Source: Boseongicola sp. SB0675_bin_26
GTDB taxonomy: Bacteria; Pseudomonadota; Alphaproteobacteria; Rhodobacterales; Rhodobacteraceae
NCBI GenBank assembly: GCA_009843725.1
Contig: VYCX01000411.1
Span: 12,707 to 25,374 of the forward strand
DNA length: 12,668 nucleotides
Direction: 5' to 3'
A program made the position numbers and the translations under genes. Positions within the stretch are counted from its first letter, which is position 1, and each line of letters starts with the position of its first letter. The notes beneath the pieces are model-generated. The model did not search any database. It was not told where the DNA came from and saw only the letters and a program-made list of their open reading frames with translations. This document shows positions 1 to 6,189 of the stretch, piece after piece.

Positions 1-963
1 GCGGTGGCCATCGTGACCTATGGGGGGAGCGCCGGGCAGGCTTTGGACCCAACCCCGGCGCGGGATCGGGCCGCCATCCACGGCGCACTCGACATGCTGG
101 AAGCGGAAGGGTTCACGGCCGGTCAGGCCGGGCTGCAACAGGCCTACGTCACCGCACGCGGCATGGCCGAAGCTGGCGAGGTGACCCGCGTCATCCTCGC
201 GACGGACGGCGACTTCAACGTAGGGCTTTTCGATCCCGAGAGGTTGAAGGAGTTCATCGAGCGGCAGGCCGCAGCTGGCGCCTACCTGTCGGTTCTGGGT
301 TTCGGGCGTGGCAACCTGGACGACGCCACGATGCAGGCGTTGGCGCAGAACGGCAACGGCATCGCGGCGTATGTCGACACTCTCGGCGAGGCGCGGAAGG
401 TTTTGGTGGATCAGCTGTCAGGCGCGCTTTTCCCGATTGCCGATGACGTGAAGATCCAGGTGGAGTTCAACCATGCGCGGATCTCCGAATACCGGCTGAT
501 CGGATACGAGACCCGCGCTCTGCGGCGCGAAGACTTCAACAACGACGCGGTGGACGCCGGCGAGATCGGCGCGGGTCATTCCGTCACTGCGATCTACGAG
601 GTCACGCCCGTGGGTTCGCCCGCACGCCTGACCGACCCGCTTCGTTACCAGGCCGATCAGGTCGCAAGCGCCTCGGACGAGCTGGGCTTTCTGCGGCTGC
701 GATACAAGGCGCCGGGGGCCACGACCAGCCGGCTGATCGAACAGCCGATCACCTCCGATCTGGCACCCTCGCCAGAGGCCGGGTTTGCCGCCGCGATTGC
801 CGGCTTCGGGCAGCTCCTGCGCGGCTCGAACCACCTTGGCGAATGGTCTTGGGATGACGCGATTGCGCTTGCCAATGCCAACCGGGGCGACGATCTCTAC
901 GGCTACCGCGCCGAGGCGGTGCAATTGATGCGGTTGGCGCAAGGCCTGGATGAGCAGCGTTGA
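1..963 (+). CDS. VWA domain protein, YfbK-like, C-terminal part (5'-truncated)
   Basis: The frame is open from the first base, so the start lies left of the window; 320 residues are visible before the TGA. The first ~140 residues are the second half of a von Willebrand factor A domain: a GFTAG segment supplies the MIDAS threonine (about residue 39), and the strand RVILATDGDFNVG (about 63-75) carries the MIDAS aspartate and the FNVG signature of YfbK proteins. The DxSGS part of the MIDAS is outside the window. From about residue 140 a second domain resembles DUF3520 (PF12034), with the stretches IADDVKIQVEFN, YRLIGYETR and DAGEIGAGHSVTAIYEV. YfbK-like proteins are usually exported lipoproteins of unclear function, often called Ca-activated chloride channel-like; transport is not demonstrated. 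The signal peptide cannot be seen here. It converges on the minus-strand DUF3726 gene. Confidence 0.9.
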   Translation, partial: AVAIVTYGGSAGQALDPTPARDRAAIHGALDMLEAEGFTAGQAGLQQAYVTARGMAEAGEVTRVILATDGDFNVGLFDPERLKEFIERQAAAGAYLSVLGFGRGNLDDATMQALAQNGNGIAAYVDTLGEARKVLVDQLSGALFPIADDVKIQVEFNHARISEYRLIGYETRALRREDFNNDAVDAGEIGAGHSVTAIYEVTPVGSPARLTDPLRYQADQVASASDELGFLRLRYKAPGATTSRLIEQPITSDLAPSPEAGFAAAIAGFGQLLRGSNHLGEWSWDDAIALANANRGDDLYGYRAEAVQLMRLAQGLDEQR

Positions 964-1356
964 CCGGACGGGCGCAGCCCGCGCGGGAGCCGCGCTCAAC
1001 AGCAGCGCAACGAACGTCCGATTCGCATTTGGCCTCGTTGCGCTCATCTTCAGCATCCACGCAGGCAGCCCTCGTCATCAGATCCGGCTGCCGTGCCATC
1101 GGCGCCGCCGCGGTTCTCCTGCGACGGCACCTGCCGCCGCACCTGCCGTTCTTCCCAAGCAAGAGGCACGGGACCCATGTCGTCACCTCGCGAGCCCATG
1201 CTGATCTTCCGGGACCTCGACCCGGTCAAGCGGGTCAGGCAATGCGCCTGGTCACGGGACAGCTTGAGCCGTCTCGGCATGCCGGACGCATGTCCATCTG
1301 GCCCGGAGATGCCCCGGCGACACGCCTGTGAAGCGCGGCTCTCAAACCTCATGCTC
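964..1356. other. Convergent intergenic gap, no convincing gene
   Basis: This lies between the stops of two convergent genes. Frames on both strands stay open in part (for example an ATG at 950 on +, and an ATG overlapping the DUF3726 stop on -), but the translations are arginine/proline/alanine-rich and look like shadows. Two small hairpins sit side by side: GACCCG/CGGGTC with a 6-base loop (1219-1236) and CAGGC/GCCTG with a 5-base loop (1236-1250). A GC palindrome, CCCGCGCGGG, lies at 978-987. None is followed by a U-tract on either strand, so a classical intrinsic terminator is not shown. The hairpins may still help end one or both transcripts. Confidence 0.6.
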
Positions 1357-1989
1357 TCAATCATCGTCAATGCCGTCCGCACCGCCTGCACCGAATCGCC
1401 TGGACGCCTCCGAAGCCGGCGCATGGACTCTGCGAGCGAGCTCCCCAAGCCGGTCCCATGCAGAAGGATCGGGAAATGCGCGGCTCGCGCGGGGACGGGC
1501 TTCCAGCATTTCGCCGCTGACCGCGACCATTACGCCGCCGAGGTCCCAACCCGGATCACCTTGCAGGGCAAGCCCATCCCCGTCAGTGAATGACGAACCG
1601 CCAGGCCAGGTCACCTGCAAATTTGCGCCGACCGTTGCGGCTGCCCAGCCTGCGAACGGCAGGAACAGGACCGGCGACGCCATCTGGCCGAACTCACGTG
1701 CGCACTGCTGCAGCTGGCGGGCATGATCCGACAGGGCTGCGCCCGCCATCAAAGGGCAGAGCACGCCGCCGGGCGCAGACCAGATCCTTCCCGGCTCCGG
1801 TGACCAGTCGTCGAGATTCGAGCCGTCGGTCCGTTCCAGCAGGGACGCCAGAGCCGGGCAGCCATCGATGCCGCGTCCTGCCAGCCATCGCATGGCAGCG
1901 GCGGCTTCCTCGGCAATGCCCCAAGGGTATCCCGCGCCGCGTGCCGCTTTCCACGCGATGGATTCGACCTCGTTCAGGGACCGGCTCAC
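1357..1989 (-). CDS. DUF3726 domain protein
   Basis: 210 residues of unknown biochemical function. The N-terminus (SLNEVESIAWKAARGAGYPW, then GIAEEA and RWLAGRGIDG) matches my recollection of DUF3726 (PF12525). The middle is glycine/alanine-rich (APGGVLCPLMAGAALSDHA, FAGWAAATVG) and the C-terminal part holds a DGDGLALQGD stretch and an APASEASR segment near the end. There is no signal peptide or clear membrane helix, so it is probably cytosolic. I chose the GTG at 1989 because its first bases form a GTGA overlap with the stop of the upstream 545-residue gene (TGA at 1988-1986), which implies translational coupling; the frame is open 11 codons further upstream, but inside that gene. It is the last gene of the block. 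Family call from memory; the function is not known. Confidence 0.8.
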   Translation of the reverse strand: MSRSLNEVESIAWKAARGAGYPWGIAEEAAAAMRWLAGRGIDGCPALASLLERTDGSNLDDWSPEPGRIWSAPGGVLCPLMAGAALSDHARQLQQCAREFGQMASPVLFLPFAGWAAATVGANLQVTWPGGSSFTDGDGLALQGDPGWDLGGVMVAVSGEMLEARPRASRAFPDPSAWDRLGELARRVHAPASEASRRFGAGGADGIDDD

Positions 1990-3623
1990 GCAACCGGCTC
2001 CGGGTAGACCCAGTCTTCGCAATTTCCGAGATCGAGCTCGCCGGGATATGGCGCGCCGGCATACATCCGGATGCGCACCCAGCGGTCCGACTTGGGATCA
2101 AAATGCGTGGCACCGAAAAAGCTCAGCTTGGCCCGCATCATGTCAATCGGCAGCATCGAGGCGCCGATCGTGTTGTCATGTATCTCGGCATACGGGGCGG
2201 TACGGCACACCTGTACACGTCGGATGGCATGTCGATGCTCGGGATGCCGCAAGAGAAACGCAGCGACCGATTCGGCGGGCGACCAGCGTTCAAGATCTGC
2301 ATGCGCGCGCACCGCGTCACGACCCGGGGAAAGCGGCTGCTCGAATTCCGCGATGTCTTCCTCGTGGCGCTGGCCGAGACGGGGCTCAAGCTTTTCTTCC
2401 GAGATGTACCATGCCCGCGCCGTCTCCTCGGGCATCCTCCAGTCGATGCCCAGCGCCCAACCATAATGCTCCCGTAGCAACCCGCATGTCTCCGCCAGCG
2501 ACATCGAACCGTCGATGCGGAAGTCTCCGTCACTCGGATCTGCCATCCCCTCGGAAAGTTCGTCCACGAGCGTCCCGTACGGTTCGAGAATCAGCGAGGC
2601 CAGGCACTCCTGCCCTTCCTCGCTCAGGGCCGCTTCGGACCATTCCACAAGACGGTCCCACGGACAGTTCTCGTCGGTCGGCCAGCCTTCAATCCGGGCC
2701 TTGATCAACTGCAGGTCCAGTTGCAGCCTTTCCACCTTTGCCCGCTGAACGGAGTGCCCGGACCGCCAGTCGCGAACCAGGGCCTCGCTGCGTCGCAGCC
2801 TGTCGCGAAACAGCGCCAGCTCCGCCTCGGTTGCCGTCGGGACCGACCGAACGCGCCGGATCGCTTCCTCGCGTGCCGCAATCCAGTTGTTGAAGAGCGC
2901 CGCGTGATTGACGATGAAAGGCGCCATTCCCAGCCCCGTCGCATTGCCGATGCCGAGCTTCCTTGCCGTGTCTCGGTCCAGCACTACCGCCTGTTCACCG
3001 CCACGGCAGCGCGCCAGGTGTTCGAGAAGATCGAGCACGAATGCCCGGATCAGGTAGACCAGCAGCATCTCCGCTTGAAAGGGCGCGGCAAACTCGGGCC
3101 TGTTCCGGATGTCCGCGTAGTCCACGGCGCCGAACTTGCCCGAGCCATATACCGCCGTTGTCCGCATCAGGTATCCGACGGCATCCAGTTGTTCGGCGTC
3201 TGGCTGCATGCCTGCTGCGAGCGCTTTCACCGCATGCTCCCAAAGCCGCGACGATCGGTTGGCCCGCGACACGACGAGTTCGCGCTCGCTGTACCGGCCG
3301 GCTTCCTGAAGGGGCACATTGGCCGCAAGACGCTCGACATCCGTCTCGTCCGGCACACCGTCAAGAAGCGCAAAGGTCGCGTCCCAAGCCTCAGCGATCA
3401 CCCGGTCCGATCGCATCTCGTCAGGCAGGTCGTGGCCGAAAGCCACCATGGAATAGGTGCGTTCTGGGCCATCCACTCTGTAGATCGCGCGGCCAGTGCC
3501 CCTTTCGTCCAAGTCGAAGGTGATGCGTGCGAATTTCCAGTTCTCGCAGGCCATGCGGCGCGTCAGGACCCGCATGAAGCTCAATCGGCTTTGATGCAGG
3601 GAGCCGAGACGCGCCAGCCTCAT
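1986..3623 (-). CDS. Conserved-looking protein of unknown function (545 aa)
   Basis: I do not recognise a named domain. The protein is soluble-looking and rich in charged residues. Noticeable stretches are an N-terminal MRLARLGSLHQSRLSFMR; YSMVAFGHDLPDEMRSDR (a possible ligand-binding strand/loop); RTTAVYGSGKFG followed by DYADIRNRPEF; a hydrophobic helix AEMLLVYLIRAFVLDLLEHL; and GIGNATGLGMAPFIVNHAALFNNW, a glycine-rich loop with conserved-looking polar residues. A charged helical stretch follows (RDRLRRSEALVRDWRSGHS). The start is uncertain. ATG at 3623 gives the above, but no good Shine-Dalgarno precedes it. A GTG at 3671 overlaps the dipeptidase stop (GTGA) and would add 16 residues; coupling like that at the downstream DUF3726 junction makes it plausible. 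It lies between the M19-like gene and DUF3726 on one transcript, so a shared pathway is likely but unknown. Confidence 0.8.
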   Translation of the reverse strand: MRLARLGSLHQSRLSFMRVLTRRMACENWKFARITFDLDERGTGRAIYRVDGPERTYSMVAFGHDLPDEMRSDRVIAEAWDATFALLDGVPDETDVERLAANVPLQEAGRYSERELVVSRANRSSRLWEHAVKALAAGMQPDAEQLDAVGYLMRTTAVYGSGKFGAVDYADIRNRPEFAAPFQAEMLLVYLIRAFVLDLLEHLARCRGGEQAVVLDRDTARKLGIGNATGLGMAPFIVNHAALFNNWIAAREEAIRRVRSVPTATEAELALFRDRLRRSEALVRDWRSGHSVQRAKVERLQLDLQLIKARIEGWPTDENCPWDRLVEWSEAALSEEGQECLASLILEPYGTLVDELSEGMADPSDGDFRIDGSMSLAETCGLLREHYGWALGIDWRMPEETARAWYISEEKLEPRLGQRHEEDIAEFEQPLSPGRDAVRAHADLERWSPAESVAAFLLRHPEHRHAIRRVQVCRTAPYAEIHDNTIGASMLPIDMMRAKLSFFGATHFDPKSDRWVRIRMYAGAPYPGELDLGNCEDWVYPEPVA

Positions 3624-3667
3624 GACCCGAGACGGATCGCGGAGCGATGCCTGTTGGCCGTGAATGG

Positions 3668-4642
3668 TCACCTTGGCCCGAAATTCTCGGCAAAGAACCT
3701 GTACCAGTTCCCGCCCATGATGGCACTGATCTCGGAATCGTCCATTCCTACCGACCGCAACCCCTTCTCGATGTTCGCGAAGTCCCGATTGTCCTGGAAC
3801 CAGTCTGGCATTGGCGGAAACCCGGGCGAGGTTGCCGACCCCTCCCCGTAGTCCATCTCCTTCGTCCAGCGCCCGGTCCGCATCCATTCAACCACGCTGT
3901 CCGGCTGATCCTGGCAGAGATCCGAACCAATGCCGAAACGTTCCGTGCCAAAGGTGTCAGCCGTCCGTGCGATCATCTCGCAAAAGCTCTCGATGCTGCA
4001 TGTGGACTTGTCCTTGAGGTGATGCGGGTAGAGCGAAAACCCCAGCATGCCACCGGCATCGGTGACGGCCCGGATCACGTCGGCCTTCTTGTTGCGCAAG
4101 GCCGGCGCCCACTCGTGAGGATTTGCATGCGTGATCGTGATCGGGCGCTCCGATATCTCTGCGGCCTCGATCGTCGAGCGATCGGCGGAATGGCTCATGT
4201 CTACCACAAGGCCGACACGGTTCATCTCCCGGATGACCTGTCGGCCCATGCGCGTGATGCCGCCGTCCTCCTCCTCGTAGCAACCCGCTGCCAGGAGCGA
4301 CTGGTTGTTGTAGCTCAGTTGCATGAAGCGCACGCCAAGTGCGTGGAATATCTCGACAAGACCGATGTCGTCACCGATGGGGCTCGGATTCTGGAATCCG
4401 AAGAAGATTGCCGTGCGGCCGGTCGACCGGGCGCGCTCGACATCATCCGCCGTCAGTCCCTTCATGATCAGGTCCGGAAAGGCCTCGAACCAGCTGTTCC
4501 AGCGTTCGAGGTTCAGCACCGCCTCGCGGAAGGTCTCATGGTAGGCAATGGTCACGTGAACGGCGTCAACCCCGCCTTCGCGCATCTGGCGGAAGATCTT
4601 TTCCGACCATTTCGCGTATTGCAGTCCGTCTATCCGCACCAA
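3668..4642 (-). CDS. Peptidase M19 (membrane dipeptidase)-like protein with degenerate metal site
   Basis: 324 residues with the TIM-barrel pattern of the renal/membrane dipeptidase family. Compared from memory with human DPEP1: the two histidines of the later zinc site are kept as H151 (VVDMSHS) and H172 (ITITHANP), with the same 21-residue spacing as DPEP1 H198/H219, and the aspartate of GIGSDL (D241) matches D288. The N-terminal HxD is replaced (DGLQY at 5-9, giving L7 and Y9), the bridging Glu is Gln84 (FGFQN), and substrate-binding H152 matches Tyr111. A classical dinuclear zinc dipeptidase is therefore doubtful. It resembles, from memory, the M19-like protein next to the dimethylglycine dehydrogenase genes of Pseudomonas (PA5396). 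No signal peptide is seen, so it is probably cytosolic. The start is TTG at 4642, with GGAGG 7 bases upstream; GTG at 4639 is the alternative. It heads the three-gene unit. Confidence 0.88.
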   Translation of the reverse strand: MVRIDGLQYAKWSEKIFRQMREGGVDAVHVTIAYHETFREAVLNLERWNSWFEAFPDLIMKGLTADDVERARSTGRTAIFFGFQNPSPIGDDIGLVEIFHALGVRFMQLSYNNQSLLAAGCYEEEDGGITRMGRQVIREMNRVGLVVDMSHSADRSTIEAAEISERPITITHANPHEWAPALRNKKADVIRAVTDAGGMLGFSLYPHHLKDKSTCSIESFCEMIARTADTFGTERFGIGSDLCQDQPDSVVEWMRTGRWTKEMDYGEGSATSPGFPPMPDWFQDNRDFANIEKGLRSVGMDDSEISAIMGGNWYRFFAENFGPR

Positions 4643-4649
4643 ACACCCG

Positions 4650-4654
4650 CCTCC
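4650..4654 (-). promoter_or_regulatory. Shine-Dalgarno GGAGG of the M19-like gene
   Basis: GGAGG on the minus strand lies 7 bases before the TTG at 4642 and 10 bases before the GTG at 4639. The spacing favours TTG as the initiation codon, unusual but consistent with a coupled gene. Homolog N-termini would decide. Confidence 0.55.
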
Positions 4655-4668
4655 ATTCCGGCCCGAGG

Positions 4669-4794
4669 TCAGCCGGCAACCATCGTGCAGACCCGACCAT
4701 CCATCATCTCGACCGTCAAGCCTTCCACGAGGCCGATTTCAGGAACTGACCGTTTGTCGGCTGCGTTGGCGCCCCGAAGGCTCACTTCCTGATT
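4669..4794 (-). other. In-frame continuation of the 85-codon ORF beyond its TGA (41 codons)
   Basis: Directly after the TGA at 4797-4795 the same frame stays open for 41 codons and ends at a TGA (4671-4669), 14 bases before the Shine-Dalgarno of the M19-like gene. The residues (NQEVSLRGANAADK, then EIGLVEGLTVEMMDGRVCTM) look like protein rather than shadow, and about two thirds of the codons end in G or C. If it is one gene with the upstream 85 codons, the product would be about 127 residues with one internal TGA. A GTG at 4785 could also start it as a separate 38-residue ORF, but there is no properly spaced Shine-Dalgarno. Remnant, readthrough product or chance open frame cannot be told apart here. 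Confidence 0.4.
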
Positions 4795-4800
4795 TCAGGA
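4787..4800. repeat. Perfect inverted repeat centred on the in-frame TGA
   Basis: TCCTGATTTCAGGA on the + strand has 6-base arms separated by TT. On the minus strand, in the mRNA sense, it reads TCCTGAAATCAGGA and contains the first TGA of the 85-codon ORF. As RNA it could form a 5-bp stem with an AAAU loop. It may be chance, a small operator, or structure relevant to reading the TGA. Confidence 0.5.
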
Positions 4801-5052
4801 CGGGTGAACCTGAACCGCACCAGTTCTTCCGATGCAGGAAAGACGACACCACTGCACCTTGCCGCTGCCGCTGATCGAGATCCGTCCTTTGCCGACGGTC
4901 TCCTTGTCGAACAAGAGGCGAAACCCGTCGCTGAGCCTGCGCCAGGACATGAAACCACGGCCCGACTTCAGGAGGACGCCGGTCATGCCAAGCATGCGAG
5001 GTCCGCACGCGAACGCATTGATCGAGTCAATGGCGGGATTCAACGGGTCCAT
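4795..5052 (-). CDS. Small protein of unknown function (85 aa to the first TGA)
   Basis: The ATG at 5052 has GGAGG (5065-5061, minus strand) 8 bases upstream, the best ribosome-binding site of the minus-strand block, so the start is well supported. Codon use looks coding (mostly G/C-ending). The N-terminus (MDPLNPAIDSINAFACGPRM) is followed by LLKSGRGFMSW, an LSDGFRLLFDKET segment, and a glycine-rich beta-like stretch with two cysteines (ISGSGKVQWCRLSCIGRTG). There is no signal peptide or membrane segment and no family I recognise. It runs in the same direction as the M19-like gene and lies just upstream, so it is probably co-transcribed. The frame continues for 41 codons after the TGA, so this may be the 5' part of a longer gene broken by a nonsense change, or a gene with recoding. 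A GTG at 5319 in the same frame is not favoured because the added residues are arginine/proline-rich. Confidence 0.55.
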   Translation of the reverse strand: MDPLNPAIDSINAFACGPRMLGMTGVLLKSGRGFMSWRRLSDGFRLLFDKETVGKGRISISGSGKVQWCRLSCIGRTGAVQVHPS

Positions 5053-5388
5053 CGAACCTTCCTCCATTTCCTGGATGCCTTGCCGACCTGGCGAAGCGGA
5101 AGCGCCGGCACGATGCCGGCAAGGCCCTTGGGCGGAGACTATGTCCTCATGATGAAGAGGACGAGGGACGACCTCCCCTGCCCCGTTCCCGATTCGCCTT
5201 CGCGACAGGATCGGCGCCGCGCCGGGGCGGTGGCCCGAGGGAACAACGCGACGGGGAACATGTGGTGCTTGCGGCACAGTTGATCCTGGCAAGGATGGCG
5301 CATCTGCGATGCCGTTCACTCCTTTGAATGCGCTTGTCCCGAATCTGCCTTTTGTCGCTTCAACGCCTCGCCGACCGGCATTTCAGGC
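5053..5388. other. Intergenic gap between ygfZ and the minus-strand block
   Basis: 336 bases between two minus-strand genes. Open frames here (a GTG at 5319, an ATG at 5303 giving 54 residues ending at 5139, and a 21-codon frame from 5381) give low-complexity arginine/proline-rich or featureless peptides and are not supported. The gap probably holds the promoter and leader of the downstream block, but no good -35/-10 pair was found. An inverted repeat at 5104-5120 is the clearest structure. Confidence 0.55.
5104..5120. repeat. Perfect 7-bp inverted repeat, possible operator or leader hairpin
   Basis: GCCGGCA, spacer CGA, TGCCGGC. It lies 51 bases upstream of the ATG of the 85-residue ORF. 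On the minus strand it is followed by GCTTCCGC rather than a U-run, so an intrinsic terminator of the ygfZ transcript is doubtful. The position suits a repressor-binding site or a 5' leader hairpin. In GC-rich DNA such palindromes also arise by chance. Confidence 0.45.
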
Positions 5389-6132
5389 TCATCCGTCCTC
5401 GCGAAGTCGGACAGCTGCATCCCCCGCCCGCATGCCGTCATCGACCCGATCCAAGCGCAGATAGGCCAGCCCCAGGCCGCCGTTCTGCGAATGAAGCGCG
5501 CCCGCGACCTGCCCCCTGCCGTTCAGGACTTTGGTGCCGACAGGCGCTTCGCCGACGACATGAACCCGCTTCAGTCCCTTGCGAAGCTTCGCCTTGTGCT
5601 TCATCCGTGCAGTGACCTCTTGGCCCACGTAGCAGCCCTTCTTGAAGTCAACGCCGTTCAGCCGCTCGAAGCACGCTTCAAGGGGATAGGTGTCATTTGG
5701 GAGCAACTCGATGCCACTTTCCGGCACACCGGCAGCGACGCGAATCGCCTCCCAATCCGCCGCTTCATCCTCTCGACCGTCATAGGCCCGCCAGCCCAGA
5801 GCAGGATCTCGCGGGTCGGGAAACGCACCTTCCGACGCATTGCCAAGACCTCGTGCAACGATGATGTCCGTTTCCCCGATCGTCACGTCTGCCCGCAGCT
5901 TGTACATCTGCAGGCGCTGCACCAGCCCCTTTGCCAACCGCTCCGATACATCGAGCAGGATCGCGTCCCCGTCGGAGACGAGGAAGAAATCCGCAAGATA
6001 CTTGCCTTGCGGCGTGAGGAGAGCAGCCCAGACAAGCCCGTCCTTCAGGCGTGCCACGTCGTTGGTGACGAGGTTCTGGAGAAATTCTTCCCGGTCAGCT
6101 CCGGCGATCCGAAAGACCTTGCGTCCGCTCAT
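5389..6132 (-). CDS. ygfZ: YgfZ/GcvT-like folate-binding protein
   Basis: 247 residues, the usual short form of the family. The diagnostic motif KGCYVGQEV, with the conserved cysteine, is at about residues 165-173. The N-terminal half has the GcvT-like pattern (FLQNLVTNDV, LTPQGKYLADFFLV), and the C-terminus ends in the small barrel (LGLAYLRLDRV). YgfZ proteins bind tetrahydrofolate and are needed for assembly or repair of certain Fe-S enzymes, such as the MiaB tRNA methylthiotransferase; they are cytosolic. The start ATG is preceded by AGGAGG (6143-6138) at 5 bases, a strong site. It is divergent from the glycosyltransferase across 57 bases and sits alone as to function, so a single-gene transcript is likely. 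Confidence 0.93.
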   Translation of the reverse strand: MSGRKVFRIAGADREEFLQNLVTNDVARLKDGLVWAALLTPQGKYLADFFLVSDGDAILLDVSERLAKGLVQRLQMYKLRADVTIGETDIIVARGLGNASEGAFPDPRDPALGWRAYDGREDEAADWEAIRVAAGVPESGIELLPNDTYPLEACFERLNGVDFKKGCYVGQEVTARMKHKAKLRKGLKRVHVVGEAPVGTKVLNGRGQVAGALHSQNGGLGLAYLRLDRVDDGMRAGDAAVRLREDG

Positions 6133-6189
6133 GCTGGCCTCCTGCGGGTTTCAGGGCCAATATAGGGATTTGCCAGCTGGATTGTAGCC
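6133..6189. promoter_or_regulatory. Divergent ygfZ / glycosyltransferase promoter region
   Basis: Only 57 bases separate the two divergent start codons. It holds the strong AGGAGG of ygfZ and a TATATT-like hexamer for the minus strand at 6164-6159, but no good -35 at the proper distance. The promoters may lie partly inside the coding regions. The glycosyltransferase ATG has only a weak GGA upstream. Confidence 0.35.

Noticed and set aside
950..1204. 84-codon + strand frame overlapping the end of the VWA gene
   Set aside because: Mostly arginine/alanine/proline after a short hydrophobic stretch, no ribosome-binding site, probably chance.
1219..1250. Bidirectional intrinsic terminator between the VWA and DUF3726 genes
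   Set aside because: Two small hairpins are present but neither strand has a U-tract after them.
1050..1378. Possible minus-strand gene starting with an ATG that overlaps the DUF3726 stop
   Set aside because: The overlap (ATGATTGA) looks attractive, but the translation is low-complexity and arginine/glycine-rich with no domain, and no Shine-Dalgarno was seen.
2721..3851. 376-codon + strand frame opposite the 545-residue gene and the M19-like gene
   Set aside because: No family-like motif; the minus-strand frames here show coding character and tight junctions.
4783..4829. Selenocysteine insertion element after the TGA at 4797-4795
   Set aside because: Only a short, imperfect UUCG-type hairpin (around 4770-4782) could be drawn; it does not meet the usual bacterial SECIS pattern, so Sec is kept only as a hypothesis.
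4795..5319. 174-codon minus-strand frame from the GTG at 5319
   Set aside because: The residues before the ATG at 5052 are arginine/proline/alanine-rich and the strong Shine-Dalgarno belongs to the internal ATG, so only the last 85 codons are supported.
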